35,385 nucleotides of DNA from Bacteroidales bacterium UBA3724 (GTDB lineage Bacteria > Bacteroidota > Bacteroidia > Bacteroidales > P3), in NCBI GenBank assembly GCA_002371315.1, contig DFHL01000014.1:1-35385 (forward strand), in the 5' to 3' direction. Position numbers and translations under genes: made by a program. Every line of letters starts with the position of its first letter. The stretch's first letter is position 1. Positions 7,014 through 16,152 of the stretch are shown here, one piece after another. The notes beneath the pieces are model-generated. The model saw only the letters and a list, made by a program, of their open reading frames with translations, was not told the DNA's origin and ran no database searches.

Positions 7014-8459
7014 TTACATACTCATTTTCAGCTGCTCAACATAGTCGTTAATTCGGGTCATCTGCCCCGGGATGTCAATGCCTTGCGGACATTCGGCCAG
7101 GCAATGGCCGCAGCCGATGCAGTGGTCGGCCTGACGGAACGACGGCACGGCGCGGTCGTATCCCACCAGGAAAGCCCGTCGCGCGCGACGGAACTCCTTC
7201 TGTTCCTCGCTTATCGCCTCGCTGTCGCCATTCATCACGTTGCCCTCATTCAGGCACTTGTTGAAATGTGCAAAAACCGTGGGAATATCAATGCCATAGG
7301 GACAAGGCATACAATACTTGCAATTTGTACACGGCACAGTCTTGAAGTTGGCGAAAACGTCTGCGATTTCCTCAAGCATCCGCAACTCATCGTCGTTCAA
7401 CGGCTTGTGCGGCGAATAGGTACGAATGTTGTCCTGCAGGTGTTCCTTGTATGTCATACCGCTCAAAACCGTAAGGATGCGCGGCTGGTTGCCAGCGAAG
7501 CGGAAGGCCCACGAGGCCACCGACGCCTGCGGGTCGCGCTCCTTCAAAAGGCTGACAGCGTGGTCGTTGAGGTTGACCAACTGGCCGCCCAGCAGCGGTT
7601 CCATAACAAAAGCCGGAATATTGCGCTTCTCCAGCTCACCGTACAGATAGCTGGAGTTGGTGTTGCTCTCGTTTATCAGTTTCGAATGGTTCCAGTCCAC
7701 ATAGTTGTGCTGAATCAGAACGTGGTCCCAATGGTAAAGACCCTGATCCTGAAGTGAAAGCAGATAATCGAAGACCTTTATGTCGCCGTGATACGAGAAA
7801 CCCAGGTTGTGGATACGGCCTTTTTCGCGCTCCTCACAGAGGAAATCGAGCATCCCGTTGTCGAAGAAGCGCCGCTTGAGGGTTTCCATCGGGTCGAGTT
7901 CGTTGCCGGCCAGGTCGCGTCGCGTACCGCCAATGCTGTGAAGCATATAGTAGTCCAGATAGTCCACCTTCAGTTCCTTCATCGAATTGTGGTACATCTT
8001 GATACTCGCTTCGCGCGGCCAGGTTTCAGCCACGAAATTAGACAGCTTTGTCGAAACAAAATAATCGCTGCGTTTATGACGGCTCAAGGCAATGCCAACG
8101 GCGTGTTCCGAACGGCCCTTGCAGTAAGGCGGAGCCGTATCGAAAAGGTTGACACCGTGCTCGATGGCATAGTCCACAAGGTCGTTGATGGCATCCTGAT
8201 CAAGCTCCAGGTCCTGTTCGCGTCCGCTCTGGCCCTCGATGGTCGGGAAACGCATACATCCATAGCCCAGCAGCGACACCAGCTCGCCGTGCAGATTCTC
8301 GCGCATAGTCATCTTTCCTACAGGCACTTCGCCAAGGCTGACACCCTCTGCCACAGTCTCGTTCTTGGGGCTGCAGCCCGCTGCAACAGCCGCCACAGCA
8401 ACGCTACCGGCACCCGCCAGCTTCAAAAATCCTCGTCTGTCTATCTGTTTATCGTTCAT
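7014..8459 (-). CDS. Tat-exported aldo/keto reductase with two ferredoxin-type Fe-S motifs
   Basis: A 481-residue protein. It begins with a twin-arginine signal (DRRGFLK, residues 7-13) and a lipobox-like VAAGC ending at Cys29, so it is probably a folded, exported lipoprotein. The middle is an aldo/keto reductase TIM barrel (about 55-345) with FDTAPPYCKGRSE, DYLDYYMLHS and SVASWAFRFAGN. The C-terminal part carries two Cys clusters: CTNCKYCMPCP (377-387) and CIGCGHCLAECP (447-458), typical of two [4Fe-4S] centres. It is the last gene of a minus-strand run with the large Fe-S membrane protein and RadA; an electron link with that Fe-S protein is attractive but only inferred. The substrate is unknown. 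Confidence 0.92.
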   Translation of the reverse strand: MNDKQIDRRGFLKLAGAGSVAVAAVAAGCSPKNETVAEGVSLGEVPVGKMTMRENLHGELVSLLGYGCMRFPTIEGQSGREQDLELDQDAINDLVDYAIEHGVNLFDTAPPYCKGRSEHAVGIALSRHKRSDYFVSTKLSNFVAETWPREASIKMYHNSMKELKVDYLDYYMLHSIGGTRRDLAGNELDPMETLKRRFFDNGMLDFLCEEREKGRIHNLGFSYHGDIKVFDYLLSLQDQGLYHWDHVLIQHNYVDWNHSKLINESNTNSSYLYGELEKRNIPAFVMEPLLGGQLVNLNDHAVSLLKERDPQASVASWAFRFAGNQPRILTVLSGMTYKEHLQDNIRTYSPHKPLNDDELRMLEEIADVFANFKTVPCTNCKYCMPCPYGIDIPTVFAHFNKCLNEGNVMNGDSEAISEEQKEFRRARRAFLVGYDRAVPSFRQADHCIGCGHCLAECPQGIDIPGQMTRINDYVEQLKMSM

Positions 8460-8479
8460 CTTGTATTAATGATTTTCAA

Positions 8480-9226
8480 CTACATATCGCCAAGCGTCCC
8501 GCGCAGCGAGAAAGTTCCGAAAGGGTTGTCGAAAGCGCTGCCGTAGAACGAGCCATAGCCGCCACAGTATCCGCCAAACGGACCACCAAAATAGAGCGGG
8601 CCGAAGGTTCCGGCGCGGTCGTCGACAACAGTGAGGTGCACATCAAGATAACTCTTTTCGCCCACCTTGTAGCGCATTGCTGCCGAAAAGGCGGTGGCAT
8701 CGAGGGGCACGGGGCCGCCCGCAAGCCACGGATTGGCCAGCGCTGCCGATGCCAGCATCCCACTGCTGTGCATCAGCGATGCCGCCACCCACAGCCGGTC
8801 GTTGACCTTGTACGAAGCCGCAATGCTGATTGCCGCCGCAGCCGCACGCGGGTTGCGCACCGGAGCCAGGCTGCGCGTCTCGCGAACGCCCAGGTTGTAG
8901 CCTCCGGGATAGAGCGAATAGGAATCAATCATCGATGCCGAAGCACTGATTTTCAGTCTGTCGTTAGGAGTGAGCACCACCGTTGGCGTAATCGAGAAGC
9001 CCGAAGCCGAAAGGTTGCGACCACCCATCACCGTTGCACCCATCGACAGGTGGAAGTCCCACTTCCTGACGCTGTCGGCCGGCTGCACAGAGGTGTTGCG
9101 CAGCGATGCCGGACCCTGAACGGTCAGGTCGTCGCTGAGCGAGACAATGCTGTCCTGCTGCGAGCGTGCCGTCGGCAAGACAACAATGCACAAAAACAAT
9201 AATATAGCACTAATTCTTTTATTCAT
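8480..9226 (-). CDS. Exported protein of unknown function, probably a beta-barrel
   Basis: A 248-residue protein with a signal peptide (residues 1-22, ending ARS-Q). I chose the ATG at 9226, which has GGAG eight bases upstream; the longer frame to 9289 would put 21 residues ahead of the signal. The mature part has many alternating-hydrophobicity strands (WDFHLSMGATVMGG, LKISASASMIDS, RLWVAASLMHS, SYLDVHLTVVDD), as in small outer-membrane barrels. It ends in a Gly/Phe/Tyr-rich stretch. I do not recognise the family. It lies between radA (72 bp upstream) and the Fe-S reductase (20 bp downstream), in the same direction and probably cotranscribed. Confidence 0.8.
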   Translation of the reverse strand: MNKRISAILLFLCIVVLPTARSQQDSIVSLSDDLTVQGPASLRNTSVQPADSVRKWDFHLSMGATVMGGRNLSASGFSITPTVVLTPNDRLKISASASMIDSYSLYPGGYNLGVRETRSLAPVRNPRAAAAAISIAASYKVNDRLWVAASLMHSSGMLASAALANPWLAGGPVPLDATAFSAAMRYKVGEKSYLDVHLTVVDDRAGTFGPLYFGGPFGGYCGGYGSFYGSAFDNPFGTFSLRGTLGDM

Positions 9227-9298
9227 ATATCTCCAAAACGAAAAAACCTTTATTTTATTATGTACCAAATTACAATTCTTCCAAATCAAACCTCCGTC

Positions 9299-10672
9299 TC
9301 AGGCAAACAAGGCGCGAAAAGCCTCCTCTATTACCGAGACCTCAACAATCTCTATTCCAAAGCGTTTCTTATCGATGCCGCGCGAGTTGTACTTAGACAC
9401 AAAAACCTTCTCGAACCCCAGCCTGTCGGCCTCGGCGATGCGGTGTTCCACGCGGCTCACCGGGCGCACCTCGCCGCTCAAGCCCATCTCGGCCGCAAAG
9501 CAATAGCGCGGCGAAATAGGGATGTCCACATTCGACGACAGCACCGAGCAGGCCACAGCCAGGTCGATGGCAGGGTCGCTGACGCGGATGCCACCGGCAA
9601 TGTTGAGGAACACATCCTTAGCACCGAGCTTGAAGCCGCAACGTTTCTCGAGCACAGCCAAGAGCATCGACAAGCGTCTGAAATCAAACCCGTTGGCATT
9701 GCGCTGCGGAGTGCCGTATACGGCCGACGAAACCAGCGACTGCACCTCGATGAACATCGGCCTGACACCTTCGAGCGTGGCGGCGACCGCACATCCGCTC
9801 AAGGTCTCGTCGCGCTGCGAAAGCAGAAATTCCGACGGGTTGGCCACCTCGCGCAAGCCGTTGCCCTGCATTTCGAAGATGCCAATCTCCGCCGTCGAGC
9901 CGAAGCGGTTCTTCAGCGAGCGCAGCAGGCGGTAGCCATAGTTGCGGTCGCCCTCAAACTGCAGCACGCAGTCCACAATATGCTCCATCACCTTCGGCCC
10001 TGCCAGGGTACCGTCCTTGGTGATGTGGCCCACCAGCAGCACAGGCACATTATTCTCTTTTGCAAAGCGTTGAAACTCGTTGGTGCATTCGCGAATCTGC
10101 GAAATGCTACCCGCCGACGAGTCGATGTTTTCGGTGCAGATAGTCTGAATAGAATCGACCACAAGGATGTCGGGGGCCACCGTGTCGATATGCTCAAAAA
10201 TGCGCTGCGTGACCGTTTCCGACACCACGTACATATCCCCCTGCTCCCCGTTTCCAAGCCTGTCGGCGCGCATTTTTATCTGCTGCTCGCTTTCCTCGCC
10301 GCTGACGTAAAGTATTCGCCTGCTGGGAATTGCCAGCGCCGTCTGCAGCAGCAGCGTCGACTTGCCGATGCCCGGCTCGCCACCCAGCAGTATGAGCGAC
10401 CCCGGGACGATGCCGCCACCAAGGACACGGTCGAACTCGGCGCATCCCGTTGCAATGCGCTGCGTCTCGTTGGCCACAACCTCGCCGATGCGCTTGGGCT
10501 TGGAGACACCAGCACCAGCCTTAGCCCTCGTCGCCGACGAGCCCGTCTTCGGCGCCTGGACCACCTCCTCGCTGAAGGTGTTCCACTTGCCGCACTCGGG
10601 GCACTTGCCAAGCCACGTGCTCGACTGGTAGCCGCACTCGCTGCAGAAAAAGTATGTCTTCGCTTTTGCCAT
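9299..10672 (-). CDS. radA: DNA repair protein RadA (Sms)
   Basis: A 457-residue DNA-dependent ATPase related to RecA and Lon. It helps process branched recombination intermediates by driving DNA branch migration. The start ATG at 10672 gives the usual MAKAKTYFFC opening. In order: a four-cysteine zinc finger (CSECGYQSS to CPECGKW), Walker A GGEPGIGKST, Walker B ILVVDSIQ, the RadA-specific KNRFGS motif, and a Lon-like C-terminal domain containing KDVFLNIAGGIRVSDPA. The length is standard. The 95-bp gap before it is made almost wholly of two repeats: the TAACGCA leader and a heptamer array. Confidence 0.97.
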   Translation of the reverse strand: MAKAKTYFFCSECGYQSSTWLGKCPECGKWNTFSEEVVQAPKTGSSATRAKAGAGVSKPKRIGEVVANETQRIATGCAEFDRVLGGGIVPGSLILLGGEPGIGKSTLLLQTALAIPSRRILYVSGEESEQQIKMRADRLGNGEQGDMYVVSETVTQRIFEHIDTVAPDILVVDSIQTICTENIDSSAGSISQIRECTNEFQRFAKENNVPVLLVGHITKDGTLAGPKVMEHIVDCVLQFEGDRNYGYRLLRSLKNRFGSTAEIGIFEMQGNGLREVANPSEFLLSQRDETLSGCAVAATLEGVRPMFIEVQSLVSSAVYGTPQRNANGFDFRRLSMLLAVLEKRCGFKLGAKDVFLNIAGGIRVSDPAIDLAVACSVLSSNVDIPISPRYCFAAEMGLSGEVRPVSRVEHRIAEADRLGFEKVFVSKYNSRGIDKKRFGIEIVEVSVIEEAFRALFA

Positions 10673-10685
10673 AATTATATTATAT

Positions 10686-10722
10686 TGCGTTAATGCGTTA
10701 TTGCGCAATTGCGTTAGTGGCT
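10686..10722 (-). repeat. 37-bp leader element, copy 2 (ahead of radA)
   Basis: Read on the minus strand, this is AGCCACTAACGCA, then ATTGC, GCAATAACGCA and finally TAACGCA, ending 13 bases before the radA ATG. It matches the element ahead of aguA at 33 of 37 positions with no gaps. No inverted repeat or RNA fold stands out. Both copies are read toward the gene they precede. Confidence 0.7.
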
Positions 10723-10729
10723 ACCGCAG

Positions 10730-12264
<1,535 letters not shown>

Positions 12265-12500
12265 AAACAAATGTGTTTTTTCGTTTTTTGCCTTTCCCAT
12301 CTGTGCAGTCGGGATGAAAGACACAAATGGATATAAATAATGTTGTAACGCCGGAACATCTTAAAAATTGCACCGCACCCGAAAAAAAATTGCCATCGGC
12401 AAAACTGCCACCCCGACGGTGCAGCTGCCGCCACCCCGCCAAGGCCAAAAACCATCCCTCGTCGGACCAAAAACCGGTCAAACCCCACCATCGCCGAATT

Positions 12501-12616
12501 TGGTAAAAATATGGTAGGAATTTGAGTGAACTTTGATAGGTAATTGGTGTTGACAATCAAGCAGTTGCAAAAGCGGTTTTTTGACTGTTTTCGGCACTTT
12601 CAAAACTTTTTTGAAC
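12501..12616 (+). repeat. 116-bp dispersed element, copy A
   Basis: It begins with four 11-bp units of the type TGGTAGGAATT (12501-12544), then about 50 bp of less repetitive sequence, and ends in TTTCAAAACTTTTTTGAAC, which contains the inverted arms TTCAAAA and TTTTGAA. A second copy of exactly the same length lies at 28793-28908. A hand count gives about 82 of 116 identical with no gaps, and the last 19 bases are identical. Both copies lie in large divergent gaps and point toward the plus-strand gene. No coding potential is seen. The rest of 12265-12500 holds short C-rich inverted repeats such as GGCAAAACTGCC but nothing I can name. Confidence 0.75.
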
Positions 12617-12709
12617 TAAATTTATTATTAATTGGAAATCAATGCAATACAAAGCATTTTGCCCAATTTTCGCATCTTTGTGCCTACACACCGTTTTTCG
12701 GTCGCAGGA

Positions 12710-12893
12710 CACGTTTCGCAGGCGAGGCGGCAGCGTACCATCGCCCGGTCGGTCTGTTGCTGCGCAGGCACCTCGACCGCGGTTTTCTCTGCGGCCCGTT
12801 TGCTGAAGCCGCACAGGGTTGCCCTGCGGAATCAAGGCAGCAAAACCGTCGGGGAAAGCCCGTGCCGACGGGCCGCAGCAGTGGCGAAAGGTG
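12710..12893 (+). ncRNA. Candidate structured RNA of unknown family
   Basis: A GC-rich island of about 185 bp in AT-rich intergenic DNA folds into a closed multi-branch shape. The closing helix pairs CAC and TTTCGC (12710-12719) with GCGAAA and GTG (12884-12893). A 5-prime arm pairs CGAGG (12723-12727) with CCTCG (12771-12775) and GCAGC with GCTGC inside it. A 3-prime domain is closed by a perfect 10-bp helix, CTGCGGCCCG (12789-12798) with CGGGCCGCAG (12869-12878). Stacked on it is TTTGCTG (12799-12805) with CAGCAAA (12838-12844), capped by a CAGGG-TTG-CCCTG hairpin. CATCTTTG at 12673-12680 is a one-mismatch -7 box that would start an RNA near 12687. It does not match the RNase P, tmRNA or SRP RNA hallmarks I know. 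The strand is uncertain because helices form on both. Confidence 0.45.
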
Positions 12894-12909
12894 AACTGAG
12901 GAAAAATAA

Positions 12910-12942
12910 TTGCTGTGATATTGCTGAAAATTAGTATTTTTG
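12910..12942 (+). promoter_or_regulatory. Putative Bacteroidetes-type promoter for the sulP operon
   Basis: TATTTTTG at 12935-12942 is an exact match to the -7 consensus TAnnTTTG. TTG at 12910-12912 lies 22 bases upstream, close to the expected -33 position. Transcription would start near 12949, leaving a leader of about 160 bases before the SulP ATG. That leader repeats the string GGCATAACA. The AATTGCTG string of the array at 948-1175 also appears here. Confidence 0.5.
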
Positions 12943-13107
12943 CAAAAGGAATGGGATTTGCACGAGAGTCTTAAAAATCTATAAATCAACAGACAAAACG
13001 GTCTGCAACTTTTCATTCGGCATAACAAATGGCGATTGGGGAAGGGGATTGGAAGGCAATCCGTTCCGGCATAACACTTGAAATATCAATAAAAAAACAA
13101 CAACATT

Positions 13108-14865
13108 ATGGCTTTTTTAACCACAAAGAACCTCAAAGGTGACATTTTCGGCGGCATAACGGCGGGCATTGTGGCCCTTCCGCTGGCGCTGGCTTTTGGC
13201 ATACAGGCATTTGGCGGCATCGACGACCCCGCCGCCAGTTCGATGGGAGCCCTGGCGGGCCTGGTCGGCGCGACGCTGCTGGGCTTTTTTGCGGCCCTGT
13301 TCGGCGGCACGCATTCGCAAATCAGCGGTCCTACGGGTCCGATGACGGTCATCACGGCATCGCTTGTTTCGGGCGTGTGGGCCTCGTCGCACGGCTCGTT
13401 CAGCGAGGTGCTGCTGGCGATGTCGCTGGCGGGAATGTTCTGCGGCCTGTTCCAGATATTGTTCGGAATCATCAAGATAGGTAAATATGTGCGCTATATC
13501 CCCTACCCCGTTCTGTCGGGATTTATGAGCGGCATCGGCATCATCATCATCCTGCAGCAGCTGTATCCGCTGGTGGGCCTGAAGTCGCCCGTGATGACGA
13601 TCGATATGATCACCGAGCTGCCGACGCGCGTGGCCGGCGGCATCTCGCTGAGCGCCCTGTGGCTGGGTCTGGGCACCATAGCCATCATCTACCTGTTTCC
13701 GCTGCTGACAAAGAAAATACCGGCAACGCTTGTTGCACTGATAGTTATGACCGTCGTGTCGCTTTTTATGGATCTGCCTGAGAAGCTGACCATCGGCAAC
13801 ATTCCGGCCGGGCTACCAGTGCCGTTCTTTGCCAAAGAGGGCATCGAAATGGCCGGCATCGACTGGCTGGGCATACTGAAAGCCAGCATCATACCGGGAC
13901 TGACCCTGGCGGGTTTGGGTTCGATCGACACCCTGCTGACCTCGGTGGTGGCCGACAACATCACCAAGACGCACCACAACAGCAACAAGGAGCTTGTGGG
14001 ACAGGGCATTGGCAACATCGTTAGCGGCCTGTTCTGCGGCATCGCCGGTGCCGGTGCAACGATGCGCACGGTGGTCAACGTCAAGAGCGGCGGCCGCACG
14101 CAGCTGAGCGGTATGGTCCATTCGCTGTTTCTGCTGGCCATCCTGCTGGGTTTGGGCAGCCTGGTGAAGTACGTGCCGCTGTCGGTATTGGCGGGCATCC
14201 TTATCACCGTGGGCTGGGGCATCATCGACTTCAAGGGTTTCAAGGACTTGCTGAGAATCCCCAAGGCCGACGCATTCGTGCTTGTCGTCGTGTTCCTGCT
14301 GACAGTGTTTGTCGACCTGCTGACGGCCGTGGGCATCGGTATGGTGATTGCCTGCGTGCTGTTTATGAAGCGCGCCAGCGACCTGGTGGAGGGCGGCTAC
14401 AGCTCGTCGGTGATGACCGACAGCGACCTGCGCCGCGGTCTGCCGGCACCCCCGCAGGCCGACTTCGACAAGTCGAAGCCTTGGAGCGACGAGGGCGGAA
14501 TAACCGACGAGATGCTGAAACACATATACATACAGCGTTTGAACGGACCTATTTTCTTCGGTTCGATCACCAAGTTTCAGGAGGTGATGAACGACATACC
14601 CGAGGATGCCAAGGTGGTCATCATACGTATGCGCCTGGTCAGCTTTATGGATCAGTCGGGCCTCTACGCTATGGAAACGGCCATCAAAGACCTGCAGGCC
14701 AGAGGCATAATGGTGCTGATGACCATCATACAGCCGCAGCCGCTGTATATGCTGAAGACGATGAAGCTGATTCCCGAAGTTGTGCCCGAAGAGCATACCT
14801 TCAAGACCTTCGAAGATTGCACGGAATTCCTGAAAACGCTGAAGTATGAAAGCCGAAACGACTGA
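13108..14865 (+). CDS. SulP family inorganic anion transporter with STAS domain
   Basis: A 585-residue inner-membrane transporter of the SulP/SLC26 family. The N-terminal 430 or so residues form the hydrophobic core with the family strings GGITAGIVALPLALAFGI and the GGTHSQISGPTGPMTVI segment. A cytosolic STAS domain (about 465-580, with SFMDQSGLYAMETAIKDL) follows. Substrates in this family include sulfate, bicarbonate, chloride and dicarboxylates; the sequence alone does not settle which. The downstream hemerythrin-like gene overlaps its 3-prime end by 20 bp, so the two are almost certainly translated from one message. A TAnnTTTG promoter lies about 165 bp upstream. Confidence 0.93.
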   Translation: MAFLTTKNLKGDIFGGITAGIVALPLALAFGIQAFGGIDDPAASSMGALAGLVGATLLGFFAALFGGTHSQISGPTGPMTVITASLVSGVWASSHGSFSEVLLAMSLAGMFCGLFQILFGIIKIGKYVRYIPYPVLSGFMSGIGIIIILQQLYPLVGLKSPVMTIDMITELPTRVAGGISLSALWLGLGTIAIIYLFPLLTKKIPATLVALIVMTVVSLFMDLPEKLTIGNIPAGLPVPFFAKEGIEMAGIDWLGILKASIIPGLTLAGLGSIDTLLTSVVADNITKTHHNSNKELVGQGIGNIVSGLFCGIAGAGATMRTVVNVKSGGRTQLSGMVHSLFLLAILLGLGSLVKYVPLSVLAGILITVGWGIIDFKGFKDLLRIPKADAFVLVVVFLLTVFVDLLTAVGIGMVIACVLFMKRASDLVEGGYSSSVMTDSDLRRGLPAPPQADFDKSKPWSDEGGITDEMLKHIYIQRLNGPIFFGSITKFQEVMNDIPEDAKVVIIRMRLVSFMDQSGLYAMETAIKDLQARGIMVLMTIIQPQPLYMLKTMKLIPEVVPEEHTFKTFEDCTEFLKTLKYESRND

Positions 14866-15562
14866 CAATCTGTTCACATCGCGTATGAAGCTGGCCGACA
14901 TCATCACGGCCAACCACAACATCATACTGCTGCTGCCACGTTTCGGCATTCCGCTGGGATTCGGCGACAAGTCGGTTCGCGAAGTCTGCACTGCCAACAA
15001 CGTGCCAGTCGACTTTATGCTGCTGATTTGCAACGTCTATACCTTTGACGACTATCTGCCCGACATCGAGAGCCTTGCGGCGACGGATATGCGTCCGCTG
15101 CTGAAATACCTGGAGGAGTCGCACAGCTACTACACCAACGAGCGCCTGCCGCATATCGAGGTCCATCTGCACCACATTGCCGACCGCATCGGACAGCGCT
15201 ACGGCGAGATACTTAAGAAGTTCTATGCCGACTTCCGCCGCGAAATCACCGAGCACTTCCGCGAAGAGGAGCAGTACGACTTTCCGAAACTGAGAAGCCT
15301 GCAGGACGGAACCCGGAAGGCGGAAGGTGGAAGGCGGAAGGCGGAAAGCGGGAAAAACAAGTCGCACAACGGACTGGTGGACAAGCTGAACGACCTGACC
15401 CAGATTGTATACAAATACCTGCCAGGCAACGTGCTGCCCGAAGAGACAATGGAAGTGGTGTTCGACATCCTGCAGCTGTCGGCCGACATTCAGAAACACG
15501 CCCTCATAGAAGACAAGATTCTTATCCCTTATATGAAGTGGCTGGAAAGGAGACTGAAATGA
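14846..15562 (+). CDS. Hemerythrin-like (HHE) domain protein
   Basis: A 238-residue cytoplasmic protein. The His/Glu pattern of a di-iron hemerythrin-like bundle is visible: HSYYTNERLPHIEVHLHH (about 92-109), EHFREEEQ (about 134-141) and HALIEDKILIPY near the C-terminus. An N-terminal segment (MKLADIITANHNIILLLPRFGIPLGFGDK) resembles the ScdA-like N-terminal domain found ahead of HHE domains in iron-sulfur repair (RIC/YtfE) proteins. Roles in nitric oxide, oxygen or oxidative stress are known for such relatives; here it is inference. A heptanucleotide repeat encodes the low-complexity linker RKAEGGR-RKAESGK at about residues 157-170. It overlaps sulP by 20 bp, and its stop overlaps the next start (ATGA). 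Confidence 0.85.
   Translation: MKAETTDNLFTSRMKLADIITANHNIILLLPRFGIPLGFGDKSVREVCTANNVPVDFMLLICNVYTFDDYLPDIESLAATDMRPLLKYLEESHSYYTNERLPHIEVHLHHIADRIGQRYGEILKKFYADFRREITEHFREEEQYDFPKLRSLQDGTRKAEGGRRKAESGKNKSHNGLVDKLNDLTQIVYKYLPGNVLPEETMEVVFDILQLSADIQKHALIEDKILIPYMKWLERRLK
15315..15349 (+). repeat. In-frame heptanucleotide repeat (GGAAGGC)5 inside the hemerythrin-like gene
   Basis: Five GGAAGGC-type units (variants GGAAGGT and GGAAAGC) lie inside the reading frame. Three units make 21 bases, hence a seven-residue protein period. Loss or gain of one unit would shift the frame and cut off the last His/Glu helix, so this is a possible phase-variation tract. The two variant units make slippage less easy than in a perfect repeat. 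Confidence 0.8.
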
Positions 15563-16149
15563 ATCCTTTAATATCTGTGCTGATTGTCGAGCCCTCGGAA
15601 ATCATCTGCGAGGGGCTGAAAGCTATGCTCAAGACATCGGGCAAATACAATGTGCTTTCGCCCTTGCACGATGCAGCAAACCTCTCCGAAAGGCTAATGG
15701 CCGCGCGCCCCGACATACTGATTTTCAACCCCACCCTGCTGACGGCCCCACGGCAGCAGCTGGCGACGATGGCACAGGAACGCCCGACGATGCCGGTGGT
15801 GGCTCTTGTTTACCAATATGTTGAGGATTCGATTTTGGCCAACTTCCGCTTCGTCATCGACATAAGATGTTCGTACAGCACACTGTTGTCGCAGCTGCAG
15901 GCGGCGATGGCCAACAGCAACAACGAGGACGAAACGGCGGAAAGCCCTGAGAACTACGAGCTAAGCGAACGCGAGACCGACGTGCTTGTGCTTGTGGCCA
16001 AAGGCTTGAGCAGCAAAGAAATTGCTGACAAGTTAAGCATTTCGGTCCACACCGTCAACTCGCATCGCAAAAACATCACACACAAGACAGGCATCAAATC
16101 GGTTGCCGGTCTGGCCGTCTATGCGATGATTCACAATCTGATGGAATAG
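15559..16149 (+). CDS. LuxR/FixJ-type regulator with a degenerate receiver domain
   Basis: A 196-residue transcription regulator. The ATG at 15559 overlaps the hemerythrin stop (ATGA) and has AGGAG a few bases upstream; a start at 15538 is possible but less likely. Residues about 5-120 fit a response-regulator receiver fold, but the phosphorylation residues are gone: the acidic pair is Glu-Pro (VEPSE), the acceptor Asp is Asn (DILIFNPTL) and no conserved Lys is seen. The C-terminal LuxR helix-turn-helix is intact (ELSERETDVLVLVAKGLSSKEIADKLSIS through HTVNSHRKNI). It probably does not respond to a histidine kinase in the usual way. Its operon partners suggest that it senses or serves redox or nitric oxide stress. 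Confidence 0.9.
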   Translation: MNPLISVLIVEPSEIICEGLKAMLKTSGKYNVLSPLHDAANLSERLMAARPDILIFNPTLLTAPRQQLATMAQERPTMPVVALVYQYVEDSILANFRFVIDIRCSYSTLLSQLQAAMANSNNEDETAESPENYELSERETDVLVLVAKGLSSKEIADKLSISVHTVNSHRKNITHKTGIKSVAGLAVYAMIHNLME

Positions 16150-16152
16150 CCG

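Noticed and set aside
12710..12893. RNase P RNA, tmRNA, SRP RNA or cobalamin riboswitch
   Set aside because: I looked for the RNase P GAGGAAAGUCC core, the tmRNA ends, the SRP GGAAGGAAGCAG loop and the cobalamin GCCACUG box, and none fits on either strand in a proper setting.
12544..12894. 116-codon plus-strand and 92-114-codon minus-strand frames in the sulP spacer
   Set aside because: They cross element A and the GC-rich fold without a ribosome site or family match. The base-paired structure explains the GC content better.
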